Positions 24,525 through 31,572 of a stretch of DNA of 64,000 bases are shown one piece after another. Under the pieces are notes generated by a model, which was not told the DNA's origin, ran no database searches, and saw only the letters and a list, made by a program, of their open reading frames with translations. Source of the stretch: JAGYLJ01 sp964383545 (GTDB lineage Bacteria; Patescibacteriota; Minisyncoccia; Phycocordibacterales; UBA12079); the NCBI GenBank assembly GCA_964383545.1, contig CAYLHD010000001.1, positions 10,272 through 74,271 on the forward strand. The letters run 5' to 3'. How positions within the stretch are numbered: the first letter of the stretch is position 1; every line of letters starts with the position of its first letter. Both the position numbers and the translations under genes were made by a program.

Positions 24525-24929
24525 TTAATCAACTTCTAGATCAGGAATTTGTGTGTCTGTACCAGACCAATCAGTTGTTGTACTCAAAGGATTATTTTTT
24601 CCGTCAGAAGAAATAAATGTTGTTGTTAATATCGAAACAAAACCCCATACTGAAACCATTATAAATAGGGCAACAATTCCATTAATCATAATTGTTTTGG
24701 ACTCTGATGACTTTTCTTTGTCAGATTTCATGTATTGAGCAAGGCCCCAAAAAAAATAAATTAAAGATAATAATACTATAACAGGTAAAATACTAGTTAA
24801 AATTTCTACCACTATTAGAATGACATCTTTAAAATTGGCTGGCGTTGCTGCAAGTGTTATCAAAGGTAAAAATAAAACAGAGAATACTGCCAATGATGGG
24901 GTTTGGTTTATCGATTTTTTTCTTTCCAT
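24525..24929 (-). CDS. T4SS_pilin-like two-helix membrane protein 4, longer form
   Basis: A 134-residue paralogue. The signal-like N-terminus contains SVLFLPLITLAATPA, the first helix LPVIVLLSLIYFFWGLAQYM is followed by KSDKEKSSESKT, and the second helix is INGIVALFIMVSVWGFVSIL. A polar Ser/Thr/Asp-rich tail of about 30 residues (ending IPDLEVD) is absent from the other three, so it may expose a different surface. It is first in the array as transcribed. Confidence 0.76.
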   Translation of the reverse strand: MERKKSINQTPSLAVFSVLFLPLITLAATPANFKDVILIVVEILTSILPVIVLLSLIYFFWGLAQYMKSDKEKSSESKTIMINGIVALFIMVSVWGFVSILTTTFISSDGKNNPLSTTTDWSGTDTQIPDLEVD

Positions 24930-24995
24930 TTAAGTTTATTTTAACAATAAAATCTTGATTTAACTACAACTTAACTGTGAATAAGAAATATTACT

Positions 24996-25048
24996 TGGAG
25001 CTTGCCTGCCGGCAGGCAGGGTTCAACCTCCAAAGATTCTGGGGATGA
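24996..25048. repeat. Palindromic element interrupted by a second palindrome
   Basis: CTTGGAG, then CTTGCCTGCCGGCAGGCAG, then GGTTCAACCTCCAAAGATTCTGGGGATGA. Removing the middle block restores the sequence found in frame in eno (31939-31971), including the GATTCTGGGGAT tail. The inserted block is itself the palindrome GCCTGCCGGCAGGC. Confidence 0.75.
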
Positions 25049-25151
25049 GTCGAAAATAGTCAATGTTTTCAACTTGGAGGTTGAACCTCCAAGTGAAGTT
25101 AATAAATAAAAAAAGACGAAGAACTTTGAGTTCTTCGTCTTGTGAATGCAT
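25023..25151 (-). CDS. Possible micro-ORF behind a perfect Shine-Dalgarno sequence
   Basis: AAGGAGGTGATACTT precedes the ATG at 25151, a near-complete match to the 16S rRNA 3' end. The frame (42 codons, starting MHSQDEELK) runs at once into an intrinsic terminator (25107-25140) and then through two repeat palindromes, so most transcripts would encode only the first dozen codons. It may be a remnant of an SD-led small gene. Confidence 0.25.
   Translation of the reverse strand: MHSQDEELKVLRLFLFINFTWRFNLQVENIDYFRLIPRIFGG
25072..25094. repeat. Isolated copy of the GGAGGTT-AACCTCC palindrome
   Basis: ACTTGGAGGTT-G-AACCTCCAAGT, perfect 11-base arms around one base, same family as the eno and gatB copies. 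Confidence 0.8.
25107..25140 (-). terminator. Terminator of the lipoprotein operon
   Basis: Read on the minus strand: AAGACGAAGAACT-CAA-AGTTCTTCGTCTT followed by T residues. Confidence 0.9.
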
Positions 25152-25182
25152 AAGTATCACCTCCTTATGTTTATGTAAGAAA

Positions 25183-25452
25183 TTATCGGCCGTTATAATA
25201 CCGGCCGTTATAATATCTGTTTCTTCTGTAACAACTATCCCAGTAGGGACGGTTGTCTGTTTGTTGTTGTTTCCATTGGTCAGTGGTGACAACTTCTTTT
25301 GTTGTCACACCATCTATTTTGGTGGTAACTGTATGGGTTTTTAATCCACTATCTGTCACTATGTGATGGGTCGGGAGATTGCTAATCCGGATTCCTGTAC
25401 ATCCTCCAAGGAGGATGATTGCCGTTGCACATAATAAAAAGAATTTTTTCAT
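25183..25452 (-). CDS. Small lipoprotein 1
   Basis: An 89-residue secreted lipoprotein: MKKFFLLCATAIILLGGC is a signal peptide with lipobox LGGC. The mature part is Thr/Val-rich, then has QWKQQQTDNRPYWDSC and a C-terminal repeat RYYNGRYYNGR. The ATG overlaps the upstream stop (ATGA) and has a strong ribosome site (AAAGGAGGA), unlike the core genes. Function is unknown; tyrosine-rich tails of this kind suggest surface interaction, which is speculation. Confidence 0.75.
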   Translation of the reverse strand: MKKFFLLCATAIILLGGCTGIRISNLPTHHIVTDSGLKTHTVTTKIDGVTTKEVVTTDQWKQQQTDNRPYWDSCYRRNRYYNGRYYNGR

Positions 25453-25712
25453 CTTGTTCCTCCTTTCAACTTATAAGTTGTGCTCCATTTACGATCTTTG
25501 GAGCGGTAATGGTTTCTGTGAGGCTGGCCGTTTAACCAACGTCTTTTATAAAAATTTGGTTCCTCTTCCTTTGTCACTGGATGTGACAGAATTGATGACA
25601 GAGGGGCGATGATCATTTCTCCTTGGATTCCTTTGTATCGGATTCCAGATCCAGCACATCCACTGGCGACTAAAGTTGCCAGTATGATTACTAATAAAAA
25701 AGATTTTTTCAT
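25449..25712 (-). CDS. Small lipoprotein 2
   Basis: An 87-residue lipoprotein from ATG 25712: MKKSFLLVIILATLVASGC has lipobox ASGC, followed by AGSGIRYKGIQGEM and a basic tail. A GTG further upstream (25733) is in frame, but AGAGGAG sits just before the ATG and decides the start. It is translationally coupled to lipoprotein 1. The promoter is near-consensus (TTGACA, 18 bases, TATAAT at 25800-25829). Confidence 0.75.
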   Translation of the reverse strand: MKKSFLLVIILATLVASGCAGSGIRYKGIQGEMIIAPLSSILSHPVTKEEEPNFYKRRWLNGQPHRNHYRSKDRKWSTTYKLKGGTR

Positions 25713-25799
25713 TTTTTCTCCTCTTCTAGCCACTGGGTGATTAGATTATTTTATTTTCAAAGGGTTTTCAACAGAAAATCCAAACTTTATCCTGTATAT

Positions 25800-25829
25800 A
25801 TTATATAACAAAAGTCCTTGAGTTGTCAA
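25800..25829 (-). promoter_or_regulatory. Near-consensus sigma70 promoter of the lipoprotein operon
   Basis: On the minus strand TTGACA (25824-25829), an 18-base spacer and TATAAT (25800-25805), followed by a leader of about 80 bases before the SD-led ATG. Confidence 0.85.
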
Positions 25830-25916
25830 GGATTATTGATATAGTGGTTTTTGGGTTTGTAAGAGGTTTGTATCTTTTTGGCAGATACACTTAGATTAAG
25901 GTCGAAATTTTTTAAG

Positions 25917-25973
25917 TTTTAGGGGTCGCACCCCTTCCGTCGCTCCGCTCCTCCTCGGGGAACGACCCCTTTA
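25917..25973. repeat. GGGGTCG...CGACCCC palindromic island
   Basis: Outer AGGGGTCG and CGACCCCT enclose CTCCGTC-type mini-palindromes (CGCTCCGC, CTCCTCGGGG). Related to the GGGGTCGGACCCC hairpins at 48.3 and 50.5 kb. Confidence 0.6.
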
Positions 25974-25992
25974 ACTCAGGTGTCAGATCTTT

Positions 25993-26148
25993 TTATGACC
26001 AAGCAGAAACGAAAATTTCGGTAAATTTTTCAATAGTAGTAAAGAATCCCTTAACAAATATTCCGGCAATCATGGAAAGTACAATAGTTCCAAAAGGTCC
26101 GTCATACCATCTTTTTTTCTGAGCTGCTATTTTTAATTTTTTTAACAT
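25993..26148 (-). CDS. Small single-pass membrane protein
   Basis: A 51-residue open frame, MLKKLKIAAQKKRWYDGPFG then a hydrophobic stretch (TIVLSMIAGIFVKGFFTTI) and a short acidic/aromatic end ending SAWS. A basic cytoplasmic N-terminus plus one helix gives an N-in topology. No family is recognised. Codon choice and the position directly downstream of the GIY-YIG gene (30 bases) support it as real. Confidence 0.55.
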   Translation of the reverse strand: MLKKLKIAAQKKRWYDGPFGTIVLSMIAGIFVKGFFTTIEKFTEIFVSAWS

Positions 26149-26178
26149 TACTTTAATTATATAATAATTTTTAAAGAA

Positions 26179-26448
26179 TTAATGCTTTTTGTTGGGGATA
26201 TTGTTATTATCAATTAATTTTAATTTTTCCTTACGACTCCAGGTTTTAATTTCTCCTTCTCGATGTCTTGCTTCTTTAAGTACTTTAAATTTTTCTGAAT
26301 ACAGTAATTTTACTGGACGTCGGATTTTTGTATAGTGTGCTCCGTGTTTTGAATTATTGTGTTGCAGAAGTCTTCTTTCTAAATTATTGGTACAACCAGT
26401 ATATAATGTTTTATCTGCACATTCTAAAATATAAGTATAGTATTCCAT
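26179..26448 (-). CDS. GIY-YIG nuclease-domain protein (UPF0213/YhbQ-like)
   Basis: An 89-residue single-domain protein. YYTYILECADKTLYTGCT is the Y-Y/Y-x-G form of the GIY-YIG motif; NLERRLLQHN carries the catalytic arginine and histidine; REGEIKTWSRKEKLKLI has the metal-binding glutamate region. Stand-alone domains of this kind occur across bacteria and can nick branched or damaged DNA, but their role is unsettled. Given the palindromic repeats around it, action on hairpin DNA is an interesting but untested possibility. Confidence 0.9.
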   Translation of the reverse strand: MEYYTYILECADKTLYTGCTNNLERRLLQHNNSKHGAHYTKIRRPVKLLYSEKFKVLKEARHREGEIKTWSRKEKLKLIDNNNIPNKKH

Positions 26449-26500
26449 AAAGAATTTTTATTCCTAAATCAAACAAAATATATTTATCTCTCACATCTGT

Positions 26501-26570
26501 TCGGGATGATTATTTTGTAAACAATATATCTACCCCTCGTCGTAAACTCCTCGGGATGATTATTTTGTAA
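26501..26570. repeat. 20-bp direct repeat pair
   Basis: TCGGGATGATTATTTTGTAA at 26501-26520 and again at 26551-26570, 50 bases apart, followed by the hairpin CCAAATC-AAA-GATTTGG. Confidence 0.7.
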
Positions 26571-26606
26571 CACCAAATCAAAGATTTGGTTAACAAAATA
26601 TATCAG

Positions 26607-26732
26607 TTGCCAGACTAGGATTCGGTCACAAATTACTAAGTATATTTCTTCGCTTTGCTCGAAATTTACTAAGTATTCGCGACCCCACCTCCTTCACTTC
26701 GCTCGGTCCGGTTTTCGAATCCTATCCAGCAA
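26607..26732. repeat. tRNA-Gln-derived palindromic module
   Basis: TTGCCAGACTAGGATTCG (26607-26624) is the same as the T-arm/acceptor end of the adjacent tRNA-Gln gene; an imperfect inverted copy, CGAATCCTATCCAGCAA, closes the module (26716-26732). Between them lie TTACTAAGTAT repeats and CTTCGCTTTGCTCGAA and CTTCACTTCGCTCGG mini-hairpins. The design matches the tRNA-Ala-derived modules at 38.4 and 40.2 kb. Confidence 0.7.
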
Positions 26733-26782
26733 AGACAATTTTAAAATTCAAAGCTATCGCTTCGGATTTTAAACTTCTCTAG

Positions 26783-26853
26783 TTGCCAGACTAGGATTCG
26801 AACCTAGATACTCAGCTCCAGAAGCTGATGTCCTACCATTAGACGATCTGGCA
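26783..26853 (-). tRNA. tRNA-Gln (anticodon CUG)
   Basis: A 71-base cloverleaf: acceptor TGCCAGA/TCTGGCA with the U1-A72 pair typical of glutamine tRNAs, D arm GTCTAATGGTAGGAC, anticodon stem TCAGC/GCTGA with loop TTCTGGA (anticodon CUG), T arm CTAGG-TTCGAAT-CCTAG, discriminator A. CCA is not encoded. A duplicated 3' end lies 160 bases downstream. Confidence 0.95.
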
Positions 26854-26887
26854 ATATTAACTATTTTCTAAGTAATTCTGAATTTTT

Positions 26888-26987
26888 NNNNNNNNNNNNN
26901 NNNNNNNNNNNNNNNNNNNNNNNNNNNNNNNNNNNNNNNNNNNNNNNNNNNNNNNNNNNNNNNNNNNNNNNNNNNNNNNNNNNNNNN
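26888..26987. other. Assembly gap (100 N)
   Basis: Exactly 100 N in the tRNA region. Confidence 0.98.
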
Positions 26988-27015
26988 GGGCTACGGCCGA
27001 GGGACGATTTGGCAA
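26988..27015 (-). pseudogene. tRNA 5'-end fragment beside the gap
   Basis: On the minus strand TTGCCAAATCGTC resembles the 5' end of tRNA-Gln, but it then continues as CCTCGGCCGTAG and runs into the gap. It may be a second glutamine tRNA or a tRNA-derived palindromic module. Confidence 0.35.
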
Positions 27016-27080
27016 TAATGTGTTGCGTTATAAGTATCTATGATACAATATAATTTATTATTAATAAATAGATAAAAAAT

Positions 27081-27488
27081 ATGAGCTGTAAAAAAATATT
27101 ACTTTTATTTATTATCATAATTGCTATAGCTGTGGGGATTAATTATTTCTTACAACAAGAAAATGTTAATAATCCCGTAGATGGCCCTATTCCCAATGGT
27201 GAGATGATGGTTGGTAACGATCGAGATGAACATGGTTGTATCGGTTCTACTGGTTATGTCTGGTGTGAATCAAAAGCAGAATGTTTAAGACCTTGGGAAG
27301 AAGTTTGGGATGATTCTTGTAATACTACTGATTTTAGTTATGATAGGACTTTAGTTCCTGTTGGATACTTAGATGAAAGTTTAAATGCTTGTACTGCGGA
27401 GGCAAAACTTTGTGCAGATGGTTCAGCTGTGGGTAGATCGGGTCCTGACTGTGAGTTCGAAAAATGTCCAGATGAACTTTTACAATAA
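27081..27488 (+). CDS. Membrane-anchored cysteine-rich extracellular protein
   Basis: A 135-residue protein with an N-terminal anchor (KILLLFIIIIAIAVGINYFL) and an outside part with eight cysteines in two small units: HGCIGSTGYVWCESKAECL and ACTAEAKLCADGSAVGRSGPDCEFEKC. The even spacing suggests disulfide-bonded knots. Similar units occur as stalks or protease-inhibitor-like domains in Patescibacteria, but no function is assigned. A weak terminator (CGAC-TTGATT-GTCG and T run) follows at 27504-27530. Confidence 0.7.
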   Translation: MSCKKILLLFIIIIAIAVGINYFLQQENVNNPVDGPIPNGEMMVGNDRDEHGCIGSTGYVWCESKAECLRPWEEVWDDSCNTTDFSYDRTLVPVGYLDESLNACTAEAKLCADGSAVGRSGPDCEFEKCPDELLQ

Positions 27489-27534
27489 TTTTAGTTTAAA
27501 AAACGACTTGATTGTCGCTTTTTTTTATTATTGT

Positions 27535-27540
27535 TATAAT
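27535..27540 (+). promoter_or_regulatory. Leaderless-type -10 of the glycerate kinase gene
   Basis: TATAAT eight bases before the ATG at 27549. Confidence 0.5.
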
Positions 27541-27548
27541 AATGGACA

Positions 27549-28835
27549 ATGATCAAAAATAAAAAAGAGTTAGCTTCAAATGATTTAAGGCAAGATGCTT
27601 TAGATATTTTAGAAAGTGGTTATGAAGCTGTTTCTACTAATAAAATTTTATCCAAAGATATTACTCTAAAAAATGACGAGTTAAAAATTAAAAATAAAAA
27701 ATATAATCTTAAAAAATATAAGAATATTTTTGTTATAGCTTTTGGTAAATGTGCGAATCAATCAGCTGAAGTTTTAGAAGAAATTCTTGGTGATAGAATT
27801 ACCAAGGGTGTAGTTTTAGATATTGCATCAGGTAAATTTAAAAAGCTAAAATCTGAAGTTGGAACTCATCCTTTTCCTTCAGAACAAAATATTTTATCTA
27901 CCAAAGCTGTTTTACAGGTTTTAAAAGCTGTAAAAAAAGATGATTTAGTGATTGTGATGATTTCAGGTGGTGGTTCAGCCTTACTTTGTTCTCCTGTAGA
28001 TGGAATTGAAAGTGGGTTGTTAAAACAAGTTACTCAAATTTTGATGAAGAAGGGGGTTACCATTGGAGAAATGAATATAGTAAGAAAACATCTTTCTAAG
28101 ATTAAAGGTGGGCAATTAGCGGAGTTAATTTATCCTGCTCAACTAGTTTCTGTTATTTTTTCAGATGTACCAGGGAATGACCTTTCTTTAATAGCTTCAG
28201 GTCCGACTGTTTTAGACAAAACAACAAAAGAGGATGCTCAGATTATCCTTGAGTCTTATTTAATGGAAGATAGTTTGTATGAAGGTGATAATTATATTTC
28301 TTTTTTGAAAGAAACACCTAAAGAAACAAAGTTTTTTGAAAAAGTAGATAATATTTTACTGGTTAGTAATAAAGATGCTTTAACAGCAATGCAAAAGAAA
28401 GCAACAGAGTTAGGTTATGAGAGTTCTGTTGAATCAGAGGATTTACAAGGTGAGGCTAGAGAATTAGGTGAATATTTGATTAAAAAAGAAATTCTTTCAA
28501 AATCTTGCCGAATTTGGGGAGGGGAAACAACTGTAGAAATTAAGGGTGAAGGTGAAGGTGGTAGGAATCAAGAATTTGTTTTAGGAGCGCTTGATAATTT
28601 AAGAGATGATATGTTGGTGTTAGCAGTAGCTTCAGATGGTTGTGATAATACTGATGTAGCAGGAGTTTTAGCTGATGGTGACTTACTGAATAAAATCGAA
28701 GATAAAAAAGTAGATATTGAAGAATATTTAAAAAATAATGATTCCTATAATTTCTTTAAAAAAGTGGGTGGTCAAATTAAAACTGGTCAAACAGGAATTA
28801 ATGTAGCTGATTTTTATTTGATTTTGAGGAAGTAA
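27549..28835 (+). CDS. Glycerate 2-kinase, MOFRL type
   Basis: Phosphorylates D-glycerate to 2-phosphoglycerate. The N-terminal DUF4147 domain has VIAFGKCANQSAE, GTHPFPSEQN, VMISGGGSALLCSP and the sequence SDVPGNDLSLIASGPTV; the C-terminal MOFRL domain shows RIWGGETTVEIKGEGEGGRNQEF and ASDGCDNTDVAG. It has 428 residues. The product is the substrate of enolase, encoded 3 kb downstream after PEP synthase, so the three enzymes can form a short path from glycerate to PEP and pyruvate. Repeat family A copy 2 separates it from ppsA. Confidence 0.92.
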   Translation: MIKNKKELASNDLRQDALDILESGYEAVSTNKILSKDITLKNDELKIKNKKYNLKKYKNIFVIAFGKCANQSAEVLEEILGDRITKGVVLDIASGKFKKLKSEVGTHPFPSEQNILSTKAVLQVLKAVKKDDLVIVMISGGGSALLCSPVDGIESGLLKQVTQILMKKGVTIGEMNIVRKHLSKIKGGQLAELIYPAQLVSVIFSDVPGNDLSLIASGPTVLDKTTKEDAQIILESYLMEDSLYEGDNYISFLKETPKETKFFEKVDNILLVSNKDALTAMQKKATELGYESSVESEDLQGEARELGEYLIKKEILSKSCRIWGGETTVEIKGEGEGGRNQEFVLGALDNLRDDMLVLAVASDGCDNTDVAGVLADGDLLNKIEDKKVDIEEYLKNNDSYNFFKKVGGQIKTGQTGINVADFYLILRK

Positions 28836-28847
28836 AAATGGGGAAGC

Positions 28848-29026
28848 TAAGTTCAGTGTAAAAATCTGAGCAATGAAAAATTTTTTGCCAAAAGCAACAC
28901 AAAAAAATTACTTAAAAATTTCAAACCACTCCCTGTGGGTTGGGTGATATTTTTTCTTGGACTATGTCCAAGAACAATAATTTTTTTGTTAAAAATTTTA
29001 ATCCTCAGATTTTTACACTGAACTTA
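28848..29026. repeat. Structured repeat family A, copy 2
   Basis: Bounded by perfect 23-bp inverted repeats beginning TAAGTTCAGTGTAAAAATC (28848-28870) and ending at 29026. The interior matches copy 1 closely, including TTCTTGGAC-TAT-GTCCAAGAA. The outer arms share little sequence with copy 1 but are self-complementary in each copy. No transposase is encoded. Confidence 0.85.
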
Positions 29027-29147
29027 ATTTATATTGAGTTTGTCACAAATTTTGAGGGAACTTATTTATGGTTTTTACATAGATTTTTACTACTTTATGA
29101 TATAATTATCTACATAATTATAATTTAGTTTAATAATAAATAGATTT

Positions 29148-31571
29148 ATGAGCAAAGAAGAAAAAAATGTTTTGTTTTTTAATCAACTAGAGAAGATAGA
29201 TGTTGGGATTGTGGGAGGAAAAAATTCTTCTTTGGGAGAGATGTATCAGAAATTAACTAAAAAGGGAGTTTTAGTTCCTAATGGTTTTGCTACTACAGCA
29301 AAGGCTTACCATATTTTTATGGCCGAGTCTGGTTTAAAAGAAAAAATTCAAAAAATATTTGAAGATTTAGATACACATAATATTGAGAATCTGATGGAAA
29401 GAGGGAAAAAAGCTAGAGAATTGATTCTAGAAGCAAATTTTTCTGAAGACTTAAAAAAGGACATTTTAGAAGCTTATAAAGAATTATCTAAGGAAAACAA
29501 TGTAGAAAATTTGAGTGTAGCTGTTCGTTCATCTGCTACAGCTGAAGATTTACCAGATGCTTCTTTTGCAGGTCAGCAAGAAACATTTTTAAATGTTAGT
29601 GGAGAAGAAAATTTATTGGTAGCAGTTAAAAAATGTGTAGCTTCTTTGTTTACTAACAGAGCTATTTCCTATAGACAAGATAAGGGTTTTGACCATTTTT
29701 CTATTGCTCTATCTGTGGGAATTCAGAAGATGGTTAGGTCTGATAAAGGTAGTTCTGGAGTGATGTTTACCATTGATACTGAATCAGGTTTTTCTAATGT
29801 AGTATTAATTAATTCTATTTATGGATTAGGAGAAAATATTGTTCAAGGAAAGGTTAACCCAGATGAATTTTATGTTTTTAAACCAACTCGGGCTATCTTG
29901 TCACATTCAATTGGAAAGAAAAAAATAAAGATGATTTATAACTTGGAAGAAGGTACTGATAATCCTGTTGTGGATGTGCCTGTTAGTGAAGAAGACCAAC
30001 AAAAACAATCAATTACTGATGAACAGGTTTTGCAGTTAGCGGATTGGGGTATGATTATTGAAGAACACTACAAGATGCCAATGGATATGGAGTGGGCATT
30101 GGATGGGGAAGACGGAAAATTATATATTGTACAAGCTCGTCCAGAGACTGTGCAGAGCCAAAGAGATGTGAATGTTATTGAGGAATATAAGATGAAAGAA
30201 AAAGGTGAAGTTTTGGTTGAAGGACAAAGTGTTGGTTGGAAGATTGGAGCCGGTAAGGTTAATAAAATTTTAGATGTTGAAGGAATTAAAGAGTTTAATA
30301 AAGGTGAAGTTTTGGTTACCACAATGACTGATCCCGATTGGGAACCTATTATGAAGATTGCTTCAGCTATTGTTACAGACAAAGGAGGAAGAACTTGTCA
30401 TGCTGCAATTGTTTCTCGTGAGTTAGGAATTCCTTGTATCGTTGGGACAAATAACGTGACTGAAAAATTAAATTCTGGTGATCAGGTGACAGTTTCTTGT
30501 GCCGAAGGTGAAAAAGGAAGAGTCTATAAAGGAATTTTAGATTTTAAAGTAACTGAAACAAAAATTGATAATCTACCGAAACCAAAAACTAAAGTAATGA
30601 TGCATATTGGAGATCCTTCTTTAGCTTTTACTTCTTCTTTTATTCCTAATGAGGGAGTTGGTTTAGCTAGAATGGAATTTATTATAAATAATTCTATAAA
30701 GATTCATCCTCTAGCTTTGCTTAATTATGATAAGCAGGATGATGAGGTAAAAAACAAGATTGATGAGTTAGCTGTTGGTTACGAAGATAAAAAACAATTC
30801 TTTGTAGATAAATTAGCGGAAGGGGTCGGGACAATTGCTGGAGCCTTTTACCCTAAAGATGTAATTGTACGATTGTCTGATTTTAAAACGAATGAATATG
30901 CTAACTTAATTGGAGGAACTCAGTATGAACCAATTGAGGCAAATCCTATGATGGGTTGGCGAGGAGCAAGTCGTTATTATTCAAAGGCTTTTCTTCCTGC
31001 TTTTCAAATGGAATGTGCGGCTTTGGCAAAAGTAAGAGGTAAAATGGGTTTGAAGAACTTGAAAGTTATGATCCCGATTTGTAGGACAGTGGAAGAAGGG
31101 AAAAGAGTCTTGGAAATTATGAAAGAGAGTGGATTGGAGAGAGGTGCCGATGGTTTAGAAGTCTACGTAATGGCTGAGGTTCCTTCTAATATAATTTTGG
31201 CTGAAAAATTTGCAGAAATTTTTGATGGGTTTTCAATTGGTTCCAACGATTTAACTCAATTTACTTTGGCTATTGATAGAGACTCCAGTGCTAATTTTGA
31301 TGTAGAAGGTGTTTCCAACGAAAATAATGAAGCGGTAAAGATTTTGTTGAAAGATTTAATTACAAAGGCTAAGAAATCAAAAACCAAGGTAGGAATTTGT
31401 GGACAAGCTCCGAGTGATTATCCTGAAATTGTTAAATTCTTAGTTGAATGTGGTATTGACAGCATTTCTTTGACGCCAGATACTGTAATTAAAAGTACTC
31501 AAGTTGTTTATGATACAGAGCAGAAATTAAAGAAAGGAGGTTTGTTTAAAGCGTTGAAGAGAAAAAAATAA
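29148..31571 (+). CDS. ppsA: Phosphoenolpyruvate synthase
   Basis: Interconverts pyruvate and PEP with ATP/AMP. The N-terminal ATP-grasp domain has VAVRSSATAEDLPDASFAGQ and QARPETVQSQ; the swivelling domain carries the phosphohistidine in GGRTCHAAIVSRELGIP; the C-terminal TIM barrel shows EGVGLARMEF and GICGQAPSDYPE with the catalytic cysteine. At 807 residues it is full length. It is one base from eno, so the two are cotranscribed. In a fermentative minimal metabolism it may run toward pyruvate and ATP; direction is inference. Confidence 0.95.
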   Translation: MSKEEKNVLFFNQLEKIDVGIVGGKNSSLGEMYQKLTKKGVLVPNGFATTAKAYHIFMAESGLKEKIQKIFEDLDTHNIENLMERGKKARELILEANFSEDLKKDILEAYKELSKENNVENLSVAVRSSATAEDLPDASFAGQQETFLNVSGEENLLVAVKKCVASLFTNRAISYRQDKGFDHFSIALSVGIQKMVRSDKGSSGVMFTIDTESGFSNVVLINSIYGLGENIVQGKVNPDEFYVFKPTRAILSHSIGKKKIKMIYNLEEGTDNPVVDVPVSEEDQQKQSITDEQVLQLADWGMIIEEHYKMPMDMEWALDGEDGKLYIVQARPETVQSQRDVNVIEEYKMKEKGEVLVEGQSVGWKIGAGKVNKILDVEGIKEFNKGEVLVTTMTDPDWEPIMKIASAIVTDKGGRTCHAAIVSRELGIPCIVGTNNVTEKLNSGDQVTVSCAEGEKGRVYKGILDFKVTETKIDNLPKPKTKVMMHIGDPSLAFTSSFIPNEGVGLARMEFIINNSIKIHPLALLNYDKQDDEVKNKIDELAVGYEDKKQFFVDKLAEGVGTIAGAFYPKDVIVRLSDFKTNEYANLIGGTQYEPIEANPMMGWRGASRYYSKAFLPAFQMECAALAKVRGKMGLKNLKVMIPICRTVEEGKRVLEIMKESGLERGADGLEVYVMAEVPSNIILAEKFAEIFDGFSIGSNDLTQFTLAIDRDSSANFDVEGVSNENNEAVKILLKDLITKAKKSKTKVGICGQAPSDYPEIVKFLVECGIDSISLTPDTVIKSTQVVYDTEQKLKKGGLFKALKRKK

Positions 31572-31572
31572 A

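Noticed and set aside
28940..29128. 62-codon open frame downstream of glycerate kinase
   Set aside because: Starts inside repeat copy 2 and crosses its inverted end; no ribosome site and no family.
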